This document shows, one piece after another, positions 38,513 through 49,394 of a stretch of 64,000 nt of DNA. The position numbers and the translations under genes were made by a program. Source of the stretch: Takakia lepidozioides. Its lineage: Eukaryota; Streptophyta; Takakiopsida; Takakiales; Takakiaceae. The stretch is taken from the NCBI GenBank assembly GCA_030704615.1, contig CM060732.1, positions 46,791,053 through 46,855,052 of the forward strand, written 5' to 3'. Position 1 is the stretch's first letter. Every line of letters begins with the position of its first letter. The notes under the pieces are model-generated. The model was not told the origin of the DNA and did no database searches. It saw nothing but the letters and a program-made list of their open reading frames with translations.

Positions 38513-39310
38513 CATAGGCTCTGGATTGGCAATCAGAATGCGAACATGACCTCTAAAACTCCTATCCAAAAGCCCTGATGCAACTAAGCAATGTTTTTGC
38601 AATGACAGGCGTTTCCAACCCTCAATCTCAAGGTATTTGCCTTGTGGGAAAATGAAAGCAAGGCCCGTAGACACAATGACTTGAGACATAGCAGGTAATT
38701 GAACATTAGCAGGGGCTCTAAGAAGAAGGGTGTCACCCTCGACAGGCATGGGAGCACCAGTCTTGCAGCCAACAGCAGGTATGTGCCACTGGTGTAAAAG
38801 CATCGTTTGGCTACTCTGAAAACCAAAGAATCGAGTCCAATTGTATGTGTCTCCAGCCCGTTGCCTGACTTCACGTGAGACAGCCTTCATGCAAGCAAGA
38901 TGTCTGGTCCCACTGGCTGCGAGGATAGGGATCTGATTCAAATTAACTTTGCAGCTGCCACCTTCACCATCCTTCAAGGTCATAGCATTAGTACAGAGAT
39001 CAATGGAAGCCATGGCTTCAGACATCCAATCTAACCCCAAAAGTAGTTGTTCGCCCACGGTTACAATCCCTGTGATGGTGACAACTTTGCGACTGATTCT
39101 TACTGATACACTAACTAAACCCAGGGGTTCATAGCTGGTACCATCAGCTATGGTGACCTCAATACCCTTGGCTGGAGACATTTTTAAACCCAAGACTTGA
39201 ACCACATGCAAAGGAATGGCAGAGACTGTACAGGCCGTGTCTATGACACATTGAAAAGATAAGTGACCAATATGACACTGTTCATCAAGGGGTGAATTCG
39301 CTCTCTATTC
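38513..39310 (-). pseudogene. Retroelement protease-dUTPase reading frame, cut by CACTA insertion
   Basis: On the minus strand the frame starts with FQCVIDTACTVSAIPLHVVQ, an aspartic-protease active-site region (D-T-A in place of the usual D-T/S-G). It continues with VTIADGTSYEPLG and LLLGLDWMSEAMASIDL, the flap and the later LLGxDW motif. About 80 residues on come VIVSTGLAFIFPQGKYLEI, LVASGLLDRSFRGHVRIL and N, in the order of dUTPase motifs (TGL..P.G, then G.iD.dYrG..v.l.N). The frame reads directly into the CACTA terminus at 38512, so the rest of the polyprotein was displaced. dUTPase hydrolyses dUTP to keep uracil out of reverse-transcribed DNA. The domain calls are by pattern; the catalytic dUTPase residues are only partly conserved. 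Confidence 0.6.
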
Positions 39311-39425
39311 TTGGTTTTCAACACCTCAGTATGGAGCAACTTGAAATTGGTGGACACAAACAAAGTAGCTGAGGGTTTAGAAGGTCTACACCTGTGAATA
39401 CATGGCCTTTCCTTAGCAAATGACC

Positions 39426-40396
39426 TTACTTGTTTAAAGCACCCTTACCCTTTTGATCTCGTTTCCACTGCTCATAGATGGCAGGTAAGTCTGGCTGTAT
39501 GGGGCAAAACCTGGTCCATTGCTTAGTGCTCTTACAAATCAGGCAGGCTGCTCGTTCCTGATAACCTGATCCAGTATTGGTTCGACCTCTATGACCTGCC
39601 TTCCTTTCACCATCATCAGAAGTCCGCCAATGACTTTCAACTTTGAAAGCCTGCAGCTCTGTCCTCACAGTATCCTGCACATTTCTCACAAGAGCAGGCA
39701 ACAACTCTAGGCAACCCTCATCCCCATCAGTACCAGTACATGTATCAACATCATGCAACATGACCTGAGACTTTTTGGTAGGAGCTAAACCCCTCTTTGC
39801 TGCGTTGATGCGAGCTCTTTCCTCAATGAGCTGAGCCATCTCCTTGTCCGTTTTGTATGAGCTTTTCTCCAAAAACACTTGTTCAGCTGGTGGTAACCCT
39901 TTGATGAAAGAAATCTTGGTGGCCAAAGGTCTCTTAGCCACCACTGGCACTACCTTGCATACTGAAGTCCTGAGTTCTGCATAGTATTTCCACACACTTT
40001 CTCCTATGCAAAACTTTCTTTCAGGAATGGCATAGTGTGTTGGTTTAATCTCCTGAAACAGCTGATGAGCCAATCAACACTGTATTCAAAATGTCCATAC
40101 CTTTGGTCACCTAGCTTAAACTCTGGGTATGGTTGTTTGACAGGTTTGGATTCATGAGGCTTGGCAACTGTTGTCGTAGAATTAGTTTGTTTGTTCAACA
40201 AAAGTTCCAACAGAGCGAGACAATCAGAGATAGTTTTCATGGCATCACAAAGATCTTGTAAGTCTAAGCCGTCCAGATGATTGATGCCTCTTGACATCGC
40301 AGCAGGTTGTGTCTCAGGACCAGGAACTGAATCATCACCAAAGATCTCATCTATCCCTTCTTTCCATTCACTCATCTTAACACTCTCAGACTCCAA
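39426..40396 (-). pseudogene. Gag-like region of the same retroelement
   Basis: Two minus-strand frames (40396-40004 and 40073-39426) overlap with a frame change near 40050. The second ends with a Cys-rich stretch ACLICKSTKQWTRFCP, which resembles a degenerate zinc knuckle, and a basic tail. SIGESVWKYYAELR-type and helical content fit a capsid, but there is no strong motif. It lies immediately upstream of the protease frame in the same direction, as gag should. Confidence 0.5.
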
Positions 40397-40527
40397 CAGT
40401 TTAGCACGACCTCAACATCCACTAAGATAACGCAAACGAAGATCAAGGCACAGAGAAAATCACCTGACTAGGATGCAACATGCACTTCTCTCAATCCGTG
40501 ACTGTGTAGGAAGAGATGAAACGATGA

Positions 40528-41355
40528 TTATAACTGAGATACACAGCTTCGCCCTGCAGATGCCAGAGTGACTGAGCCACCTTCAGCCAAAATGCAACGT
40601 TGGTCACCATCCGTACTACCTTCTCCTTGATAATACTTGTCAACAGGAATCTGGACTCGACAGAGCCCAACCTTCTCTTGATCAAAGGTTTTACCATGAA
40701 AAATCACAATATCTCGAGCAAAGAGATGAAATAAGTGTTGTGGGACGCCAGTGATGGATTGTTCCCACGAAAAATCATCAGCAGGCTGATCGGCACTCCA
40801 GGCAGGGCGTATATTTGTCAGCGCCGCTGCACTCCCACCTCGGACAAGCTCCCAAAAGCGATAGCCACTAGGAACCTTTGGGTGCAGAAAGCTCTCAAGG
40901 TTGTTGGTGCAATCTCGGGTGACAACAAACTTAGGTACTCCAATCTGTGGCCAAGTGAGTAGCTCGCCCTGTCCAAATTGCTCACGCATGACCTCCCGAG
41001 GTAAGCACTTAGCGATTTCTTTTGCATGCAGCTTCTGCAGCAGTTTGCCAGCAAACGCACCCTGCTTAGCTTCAGCAATATTGCGACGCTGCTCGCGTTT
41101 CTCTCCTTCAGAATTCACGGTCTTGCGAGCTTCATCAACGGCTGTCTGCTCAAATTTCTCTATCCAGTAAGCCGAGGGCACGTCAAGTAGAATGTCCGCG
41201 TCCCCCCTCACTGGCGGTTCTCCTTTGTAAGGCCTTAGCACTTCAGGGGACGCAGTATCATGCACAACACTCAGGAAGATAGCTTCAAACAAATCGTCAT
41301 CAATCACAAACGAAGCAGCATCATTCGAACTGGAAGCCATGGCCGCTGTTTGCAC
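40528..41355 (-). CDS. Unassigned ORF upstream of the gag-like region
   Basis: A 275-codon open frame on the minus strand in line with the gag-like and protease-dUTPase frames. It contains DVPSAYWIEKFEQTAVDEAR, a charged coiled-coil-like stretch (EGEKREQRRNIAEAKQ) and HLFARDIVIFHGKTFD. I recognise no family. By position it could be an extra 5' ORF or gag N-terminus of the retroelement, or an unrelated host relic. The frame is fully open, unlike most sequence around it. Confidence 0.4.
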   Translation of the reverse strand: MQTAAMASSSNDAASFVIDDDLFEAIFLSVVHDTASPEVLRPYKGEPPVRGDADILLDVPSAYWIEKFEQTAVDEARKTVNSEGEKREQRRNIAEAKQGAFAGKLLQKLHAKEIAKCLPREVMREQFGQGELLTWPQIGVPKFVVTRDCTNNLESFLHPKVPSGYRFWELVRGGSAAALTNIRPAWSADQPADDFSWEQSITGVPQHLFHLFARDIVIFHGKTFDQEKVGLCRVQIPVDKYYQGEGSTDGDQRCILAEGGSVTLASAGRSCVSQL

Positions 41356-42052
41356 AATTTTCGCTCACAAAGCAGGAAGACACAAGACACACAAAATCAG
41401 CAGAAACAACATACACCAGGAGGCAAATGATTGAACATAGTGGATTGCGCTGCCATCTTTCTAGATTTCCTGTACAGCCGTCTTTCCACCATAGCCACAC
41501 CAAACCTAGGCTATCATCATCAGAATACCAAGGCCGTTAGATTTAGTTGCCCCCCATCTCCACCAAAAGCCCCGACGCAAGGATATTCTCTTATCCTCTG
41601 CGGGTTAAGTCATGCACAGGGGATTGTAAGCTATAGAACTTTGCCAAGCTGACAGGGGATGATCTATTGCAGAGCACATATACAATCTAAGCCAATCGTT
41701 GCACGCAACAGAGTATCAAAACAATTTCATCCAGAGTCCTTCACACATCCACTGCACCAACTTGAAGACCAAAAACATCCTGCCTCAGCCTGATGATCTC
41801 TACATTTAAATAATCGGGAGAGGCTAATCTGGAGATCCGAATGCAGCACTCTTATTGGACATGCAGATTACAAGGCCTCACATCAGCCAGCTCAGTTTCC
41901 AGGTTGGCTTATCTCGTGACTGTTAACGTAGGACAATCATATAACCAAAGATAGTCCCTGTCATCATTAATGTCCAACAACCCCATGCTTTTCATCCAAG
42001 GGACTGACAGGAGAGCATATGCACCGCCATAGAATTTGGAGCTTTACAAACC
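41356..42052. other. Possible retroelement leader or LTR; nothing firm
   Basis: About 700 bp between the ORF at 40.5-41.4 kb and the ACCGGA-rich element. By position it could contain the 5' LTR of the minus-strand retroelement, but no second copy of this sequence exists in the window, so this cannot be shown. Confidence 0.3.
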
Positions 42053-42834
42053 AGTGTTGGGCGGGTAACCGGACTGATCCCGGTTAACCGGCGGGTCAGG
42101 TTCCAGTTAATAAGAACCTAACCGGAACCGGAACCGGGTCCCAGATTTGGGGCTTTCATGGAACTGAAACCGCCGGTTCCTAGTGGGGTCAGGAACTGCC
42201 ACTAACCGGAACCATGAACAGGGGGCGGTTCGGTTCCGGTTTGCGCAGTTATGGTATGTCCCTAATTAATGCGGCCCCGCCAGCCTCCAGCCAGCCGCAT
42301 CAAGTCAGCCTTGCTGATGGTTGGATGTTTGTGCCTTGCCTGGGTGATCCTAGGTTCAATTCAATCCTTCAACATGTGCCTTCAACTGTCCATTGGCCCC
42401 TTGATGGGCTGCGTGTTGAGTAATAGGCTGTGTAAATTCCCTGGACGTTAAAAAAACTTTATCTTTACTTCATATGTTTTACCTGGACAATTGTCATAGC
42501 AAATATTTATTTTTAGTAAGTTGGAACACATCTAATATTTATTTGACCAATAGGACATTAAATTTCTAAATAAAAATTATTTTTTTAATAATTTAATAAT
42601 GTAGTTGGACACTTAACCGGAACCAGCAATTCTTTCCAGCAAATAACCGAACCGGAACCGTCCTAATGTTCAAGAACTGGAATGGAACCGGAACCGCTTA
42701 TTTTTCATCCCAAATAACCGCCCCGGAACCGGAACCGCAATTTAAACCCTACCCTAGAACCGGAACCGCAATTTAAACCCTACCCTAGAACCGGAACCGG
42801 AGGTTCTTGAAAAAAGCAAGCACCGCCCAACAGC
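42053..42834. mobile_element. Non-autonomous hAT-like element filled with ACCGGA repeats
   Basis: The ends are inverted: TGTTGGGCGG at 42055-42064 and CCGCCCAACA at 42823-42832, consistent with the hAT-type CAGTGTTGG... terminus. Inside, near both ends, are many copies of AACCGGAACCG and variants, including a directly repeated block 'aaccggaaccgcaatttaaaccctaccctag' near 42727-42790. The middle is AT-rich and non-coding. A matching 8-bp target duplication was not evident. Confidence 0.6.
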
Positions 42835-43712
42835 AGATATGCTTGCCTAGCAGACCAAGCCGCAGCTGACCATCCAACGGTAGGGGCGCTCCACCCGTTA
42901 CCATCCATTCTGCTACACATGGGCCTGCCGCTTTGGACACTGCAGTGAAGACGCTATTATCTTATAATGAGAAGCATCCAACCCCTCTTTACTATTTCAC
43001 CATCCCTTGAAGACCTTGTCTCTCTCAAGAGTTTTTTTCTGTTCAAATACAAATGTGATGGATGAGAAGAATCTTTGTATTGCACATTTGGCCATGTTGG
43101 AAAATGAGACTTGGAACCAGTTCTCCTAATTGATTGCACTTGATTTTGGCAAAATGTAATGCAAAGGGCTTTTGCAACATTTTTATTTTCTTTGGGAAAC
43201 CAAGTATACTTATAAATTGACGCGATACTCAGGCTACCACTTTAAATTAAATTAGGTTAGATTATTTATACCCGGGCTGGTAACCCGCTATTGGAATACC
43301 ATTAGTTGATAACCATCATCAAATCCAAAATCCTCCCTCTATTGAGAACTGACCGATATTAAAATGTTGTGAGTATTCCAATGCTATGGAACCAGCCTGC
43401 AGTGGTATTGAAAAGTGAAAATATTTGAATACCAGGATCTGGCTGGTATTAGAAAAAGTAATACCTGCCCATAACCGATTTTTAGAGCAGACTCGCTGAC
43501 GTGGCGTGTTTCCCTATTTGAGGAGGGGTGCTATATGTGGTATTCTAAGACCTACTAGATTTTAACTACCTACCTACCTGCTGCGGGGATGAAAACTTCA
43601 TATCACAGCTCCAAATGGATACAAAACTTGGTGGAAGGTATGTACAAGGGTAAACTGACTGGCTCGCTGCCCTAAAATGATTGGCTCGCTGCCCTAAAGA
43701 CCGGTTATGTCT
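42835..43712. other. No recognised gene
   Basis: AT-rich sequence without a credible open frame. A short direct repeat 'tgattggctcgctgccctaaa' occurs at about 43655 and 43680 just before the foldback element. Confidence 0.5.
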
Positions 43713-43837
43713 GGTAGCGCTCGAGAGGAGCCCCTGCTATGGGATATAGCAGGTCGCCATGACATCTCACCGCTAATGCGGCTCGGTAGGTCCTGGCTCC
43801 TGCTATATCGTAGCAGGGGCTCCTCTCGAATGCTACC
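43713..43837. mobile_element. Foldback/MITE-like element with ~40-bp arms
   Basis: Left arm 43713-43753 (starts GGTAGCGCTCGAGAGGAGCC) and right arm 43799-43837 (ends GGCTCCTCTCGAATGCTACC) are complementary at nearly every base, with a 45-bp loop. Each arm also contains its own inner palindrome, CCTGCTAT...ATAGCAGG. No coding capacity. Confidence 0.85.
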
Positions 43838-44109
43838 TAGTCCAATGCTAGTTCTAGCATCGACCAAAGGTCGGAAGCTAGTTTAGCGTAGAGCAGGAAT
43901 AGGGTGCCATAGTGCCACGTCATCATAGACACGTTATCGTAGCCACGTCATCATTGTCATCAATTTCTTTGGAATCTGCCCGGACGGCCCGCGCGAAATA
44001 GGCTAATAGAAATCGCTGCGCCAACGTTTTTGGAACTGCCCGCAATGCCCGGATCTTGATCTTCTTGAACTGCAGGAGCTCTGCGTTTTCCGCCATCGTT
44101 CAACTTGCA

Positions 44110-44185
44110 AGCACAGGCATGGATAGTTGAAGGAGCAGGGATTGAGTGTGGGTCCAGATTCATCCAAAAGGGCCAGATTTCAAGC
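44110..44185 (+). repeat. Orphan copy of the PPR-gene leader
   Basis: 'tgaaggagcagggattgagt' followed by 'gtgggtccagattcatccaa' repeats, with few changes, the stretch at about 45915-45960 that precedes the PPR pseudogene. A more distant third copy precedes the PPR fragment at 21 kb (minus strand). No PPR coding follows here. Confidence 0.7.
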
Positions 44186-44964
44186 TCCAGATTACCTATG
44201 ATTCGAAAAAACAACAAATGGGGAGGAGTTTCTTGCAGACGGAATCGGAAGCTTTCACTCGTGATTGGGTGGGAAAGAAGAAAAGTGCAGCTTAGATTAC
44301 ACCTTACTTCCTTGTTTCAGACCCACACAGTGAGTCTCCATGATTGATTTTCCATGAGCACGAATGGTATGTCAGGTTGTGTCTGGTTGCAAAAGTCCCA
44401 CATCTGCTTGAAGCTAAACCCAAGTTTCAAACCTAATCTTACATTGATTAGATTGTAATTGTCTGTCTGTCTGCCATAACCTCCCTATAACCAGTGTTCA
44501 CTGGAAACAATAAATGCAACTGTGAGACTGACATTCAAAGCTGAAGGTTGCTCTGTTTCCATGTTTAAGCCTTCTTGGCCATTATTTTTGTGACATCAAA
44601 CGTGGTGATAATGATGCAATTTGGATATAACCATATGTGTTATAGGAATCCATCTGTGTGTTAGTGACCCTGAGATTTACTCTGAAGGACCCTTTAGTCC
44701 CTCATTTTGTAGTGAGGGAAGTGGTTAAAGTGAAGGGCCTTTATTCAGTAAAAAAACTGTTTAGACAGGTTGTCTAATTTACCTTGTCGTGTTCTGAAGC
44801 TTGCATGGTTTGATTCCAGAACCATTCCTCCGAGAAGAAAAGATGACCTTTTGGTATACATCTGTGAACAGATTTGATTCCAGAGACAAAGGGTTACAGG
44901 GGTTGGACTTTGTCTCAGATGTGAAATTTGTAGTCATTTGTAGCAATTTTGGATGCTGCTTGAA

Positions 44965-45110
44965 TGCTAGTTATGGGACTGAGGTGAGTGGGCGGGCTGG
45001 TGATCAGAAGCGCAAATTGTCGGACATGCTTGGACCTCCGTGGAACAAAGAGGACCTGGAGCTCTTCTATCAAACATTTCGGAAATATGGCAGAGACTAG
45101 AAAAAGGTAT
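44965..45110 (+). pseudogene. ALWAYS EARLY / LIN9-type SANT-domain exon, nonsense-mutated
   Basis: The frame reads [20 protein letters not shown] then [14 protein letters not shown]. This matches the start of the SANT/Myb-like domain of plant ALWAYS EARLY (LIN9-related, DREAM/MuvB complex) proteins, in which the stop position is normally a Trp (DWKKV). TGG to TAG is the simplest change. No following exon with the rest of the domain could be recognised, so this is a gene fragment. Confidence 0.7.
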
Positions 45111-45899
45111 CTTATGACCACAATTGACTTGTTGAGATTGTTTTCTGGTTGTACCAAAATCTCTTGTCATCTTGACTGCTTTTTGCAGCAACAAATGAAG
45201 CAAGCAGCAAATTGTCTTTGTAGGTCCATCTATATCAGGTTGACACTGGAATTTCAATGCATGTTGTTTGTGAGGCATAAGCAATTGTCCTATTTGTTGA
45301 TCCATCCCGCTGTGTGATAGTCCCTGATTTCACGCAGCAGAGAATGTCTCTCAGATTAGGGGGCTGCAGTAGACACTCTATGATATTTGTACATGGACAA
45401 GGTCTTGCAGGATCACGAGTCTATTTTCCCACTATACAATTGATGGATTAGCTTTTGTGGCTGTCAAATATTGTTGGGTAGATGGTCAACTGGAAACAGC
45501 AGTGGCAGTGGCACAAATGATAGAACAAGGCATTGCTAATGAAGGCACCTTCTTCAACACATTGCACCCTGTTTTTCTCTCTTGTCAGAGTCGGCCCTAA
45601 ATTTCCATGTTGAATTTTGCAAGTTAGCTGGTTGAGTGAATTTGGTTTGGAGTGACTTTGACATGATACTGCCAATGTGATAACATGAAAGTATCCAAAA
45701 ACAGTTAACAGAGAGAAGGTGTGGAATGAATACTTTGTTGACCCCAGTCAATGGTGGGACAACCGAGGCAAACAGTTGAATCCCTGTTAGATGACAGAGA
45801 GTAGCAGACGCAATTCAGCATAGGAACTAGTGTGATTGGGTGTTTCCTAGGTTATCATTGTCAGTTGCTAGCAGCAAGGGAAACGATGAATGCATGCTT

Positions 45900-47795
45900 T
45901 GTGCAGATGCATGGATAGCTGAAGGAGAAGGGATAGAGTGTGGGTCCAGATTCATCCAAGAGGGGCACAGTTGATAAAATCAGGCACCTCAACCATGACC
46001 ACAGCCTCTGGAAGAGGATCAAGAGAGGGAGTCCACAATGCCTCTTCTGGCACTTCTGGGCATGTGAAGGTGCTTTGTGAGGCAGGCAGACTGAAAGAGG
46101 CTCTACAGACTTTAAACCAAGGAGCCATTTCAGCAGATTTAGAGCATTTTGAAGCAGATTCAAATACATATGTCTGTCTCTTGCATAAGTGCATCAAGAT
46201 GAAAGGCCTTGAAGCTGGAAAGCAGGTGCACACTCACATTATCCAAAGTGGATTCACGCCAAATGTTTTTCTACTCAACACCCTTGTCAACATGTATGTT
46301 AAGTGCGGGAGAATCATGGATGCTCACCAAGTGTTCATCAATCTTTGATCACGTGGAATATAATGTTGGCAGGATTTACCAAGCGTGGGTGCATTAAGGA
46401 TGCGAAGGGAGTTTTCAACACTATGACTGAACGAGATGTGGTGTCATATCCACAACAGGGACGTGGTAGGGAGGCTTTGGAGACCTGTGATCAAATGATG
46501 GGGGAAGGGGTGAAGCCCGACCACATCACGTTTCTGTGCATTTGCAATGCGTGTGCAAGCCTGGCAACTCTGGAAAAAGGTAAAGAGGTGCATGGTTGCA
46601 TCACCAAAGCTGGAATTGTACCAGATGTGATTCTGAACAATACCCTCGTGGACATACATACCAAATGTGGGAGCACTGAGGATGCGGTGGGAGTGTTCAA
46701 AAATATGGCTGAACGAGATTTGGTGTCGTGGAATGCGATGCTTGCAGGATCTACACAGCAGGGGCGCAGGACGGAGGCCTTGGAAACCTATGAGCAAATG
46801 ATAGGAGAAGGGGTGAAGTGCAACCACATCACGTTTGTGTGCGTTTGTAATGCTTGTGCAAGCCTGGCAGCCCTAGAAAATGGCAAAGAAGTCCATGGTG
46901 ACAATCATCAAAGCTGGAATTGTACCACATGTCATTCTGGACACTGCCCTGATGGATATGTATGCGAAATGTGGGTGCATTGAGGATACAAAGGGAGTAT
47001 TTGACAATATGGCTGAACGAAATGTGGTGTCATGGAATGCGATGATCGCAGGATATGCCCAGCATGGTTGTCATACGGAGGTCCTGCAACTATTTGAAGG
47101 AATGGAAAAGAACGGCTTGAAGCCAAACAATATCACCTTTATATGTGTTCTCTCTGCATGCAGCCACACTGGCCTACTCAATGAAGGAAGACGCCACTTC
47201 GATTCCCTGAGTCAAGATCATGGTGTCACTCCGACAGTAAAGCACTTTGGCTGCATGGTGGACCTTCTTGGACGTGCAGGACAACTGGATGAGACAGTGG
47301 ACCTGATTAATAAAATGCCAATCAATCCAGATGTTGTGGTGTGGAAGGCCTTGCTTGGTGCCTGCAGCATCCATAGCAATGTGGAGATGGCTGAACATGC
47401 AGCAACATCTATCCTCAAGTGGAATGAATAGGATGCAATATGTGTTGCTATGAAACATCTATGCTGCAGCTGGCAGGTGGGATCATACTACAAAGGTGAT
47501 AAGAATGATGAAGGTCAGAGGGTTTAGAAAGTAGCCACGTCGTCGCTGCATTGAGGTTGGCAACATGGTGCACACGTTTGTCGTAGATGACAAGTTGCAT
47601 CCCAGAATTATGGAAATCCATGCTGAGCTGAGAAGATTGTCTGGGCAGATGAATGAGGCAGGGTATGTGCCTGACACGTGCTTTGTATTGCATGATGTGG
47701 GGGAGGAGGAAATGAATTTTCTCTTTGCCACCACAGTGAGAAGCTGGCCATTGGTTTTCACAGACCAATCCAGGATCACCAGACTATAGACATAA
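45900..47795 (+). pseudogene. PLS-type PPR gene with E and partial DYW domain, frameshifted
   Basis: Frames 45938-46348, 46303-46983, 46880-47431 and 47565-47789 chain into one protein. They show repeated PPR units with LVNMYVKCGRIMDAHQVF, HITFLCICNACASLATLEKG, VSWNAMLAGSTQQGRRTEAL, LMDMYAKCGCIEDTKGVF and VSWNAMIAGYAQHG. Then come the E-motif region (CMVDLLGRAGQLDETVDLI, WKALLGACSIHSNVEMAE) and the E+/DYW beginning (GNMVHTFVVDDKLHPRI, AGYVPDT...LHDVGEEE). The deaminase part with HxE and CxxC is not readable. There are at least four frame breaks and stops (about 46345, 46900, 47431, 47530). The intact ancestor would have been an organellar RNA-editing factor. Confidence 0.88.
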
Positions 47796-48148
47796 GCAGC
47801 ACACGCATGAGGTCCTTTGGATTGAGAGTTGGTTGAATCCTCCTTGGGTGAAAGAAAAGCTAGCTGCTTTCATGAGACAAGATCAAAGACAACTGGTGCG
47901 GGCATTTTCTTCTTCAACCATTTAGTCTTGTTTTGTCCTCTTATCAGATTCATTTCCAATTTTTCACTTTGTGTTTTTAGTTACCTCGTTGGGTGAATCT
48001 ATGGTGGTTTGGATTTTTTGCACATATTACTGCCAATGGGATAATAGGCGCATTGAAAAAACTTTCTCACAAATTGTCAGCAATGCAGCACCAGAACTAG
48101 TGTGTGGTAAGTACAGGGATGCCTCGGCGTGAGCCTGGTCACGTGAGC

Positions 48149-48172
48149 GCGTGAGCGCAACTGCGCTCACGC
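48149..48172. repeat. CpG-rich palindrome, arms GCGTGAGCGCA / TGCGCTCACGC
   Basis: A perfect 11-bp inverted repeat with a 2-bp centre, preceded by more GTGAGCGC copies. Related GCGTGAGC motifs cluster at 21130-21170 and at 49332-49378. Confidence 0.8.
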
Positions 48173-48239
48173 TAATTTTTACACAGACTGAGACCAACAT
48201 GAGCCTTAGGGGTGACAACAACAGGCTTTAGGGGGGGAG

Positions 48240-48560
48240 ATACACAGCCCAACACAGTCCATCACAGCCCGTCACAGCCCGTCACAGTCCAACACAGCCA
48301 GTCACAGCCAACACAACCCGTCACAGTCCCACAACCAGTCACAGTCAACACAGCCCGTCACAGCCACATAGCCAGTCAGCCACCAGCCAACACCGTCGCA
48401 CAGCCGATCACAGCCCGACATCGCACAGCCAGTCACAACCCGACACAGCCCGTCACAGCCCGACACAATCGCACAGCCAGTCACAGCTCGACACAGCCCG
48501 ACACAGCCCAACACAGTCGCACAGCCAGTCACAGCTTGACACAGCTGTCACGACCATAGG
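48240..48560. repeat. CACAGCCCGTCACAGCC minisatellite
   Basis: About 300 bp built from 8-10 bp units (CACAGCC, CGTCACAGCC, CGACACAGCC, CAGTCACAG). The open frame through it (Thr/Ala/Gln/Pro/Ser-rich) is a product of the repeat, not a gene. Confidence 0.9.
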
Positions 48561-49331
48561 GAACGGATAGCAGGACAGGGAACGACTGTGGGGAACAACA
48601 TCTACGAATGGAACATGTTAGTTCACGGATGACGGTTAGTGAGGGAAACGGTTAGAACAATGGATAAGAAGATAAAGCCAGGAGCGAGGACTGGAAAAGG
48701 ATCATTTCTGGGGGAGAGGATCACATCTCGGGGGACTACTTCTTGGAGGACTTCTGGCATCACTGGGGGGAAATGAAGCGGAGAGCCCATCTCTGAGTAG
48801 AAAGGAGGGAGAGCACGGAGTAGGAGGAGAACGATCTATTGATGCTTGATGAATGCAAGCAGTAGAGTTGTAATGTAGAGCAGATTAGAGACTCCATGGC
48901 TTCAGCCGGATACTTGATAGATATTAATCTGATACATACTTCATACTCACCCTGTGTAGAGAGATCTGAGTGAAGTTGTGGATTGAATGGATGAGTTGAT
49001 GGAATCCGATAGATTGCTGAAGCAATCTGGTACTTAAATACCAACAGTAAGGTAACTAGCTAACATGAATACGGGAAGGAACACAAATAGAAAACACCTC
49101 CATGATACACTAGCTGTAGGTCATGACTGATTGTTCTGAGCGGGCTGAGCTAGAGATTCCAACTCTTCTATCTTGGAGTTCCCACCTCGGATAGCGAAGG
49201 GATGGGTGAGTAAAAGCCGCGCGACATTTGACGACCATACTGGGGAACTGGGTCATGAACAACCAGATGTGACAGGCATCTGGTGGGATCATGGTTGTTG
49301 GAGAATTAAAGAATTTGATGTGAATCGGGGA

Positions 49332-49378
49332 ATGCTTGCGCGTGAGCCTGGCTAGGCTCACGCCACGTCAGCAAGCAT
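49332..49378. repeat. Nested palindrome ATGCTTGC[GCGTGAGCCT...]
   Basis: Inner arms GCGTGAGCCT (49340-49349) and AGGCTCACGC (49354-49363) around GGCT. Outer arms ATGCTTGC and GCAAGCAT, separated from the inner arm on the right by CACGTCA. Shares GCGTGAGCCTGG with the sequence at 48127, about 1.2 kb away, and could mark the other end of the same small element. Confidence 0.75.
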
Positions 49379-49394
49379 CCACGCCCTAATTCCG

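Noticed and set aside
37748-38517. Long Arg/Pro-rich open frames on both strands
   Set aside because: They arise from GC-rich GCGACGCC subterminal repeats of the CACTA element, not from a gene.
48212-48559. 115-codon Thr/Ser/Gln-rich open frame
   Set aside because: It is the translation of the CACAGCC minisatellite; other frames are equally open.
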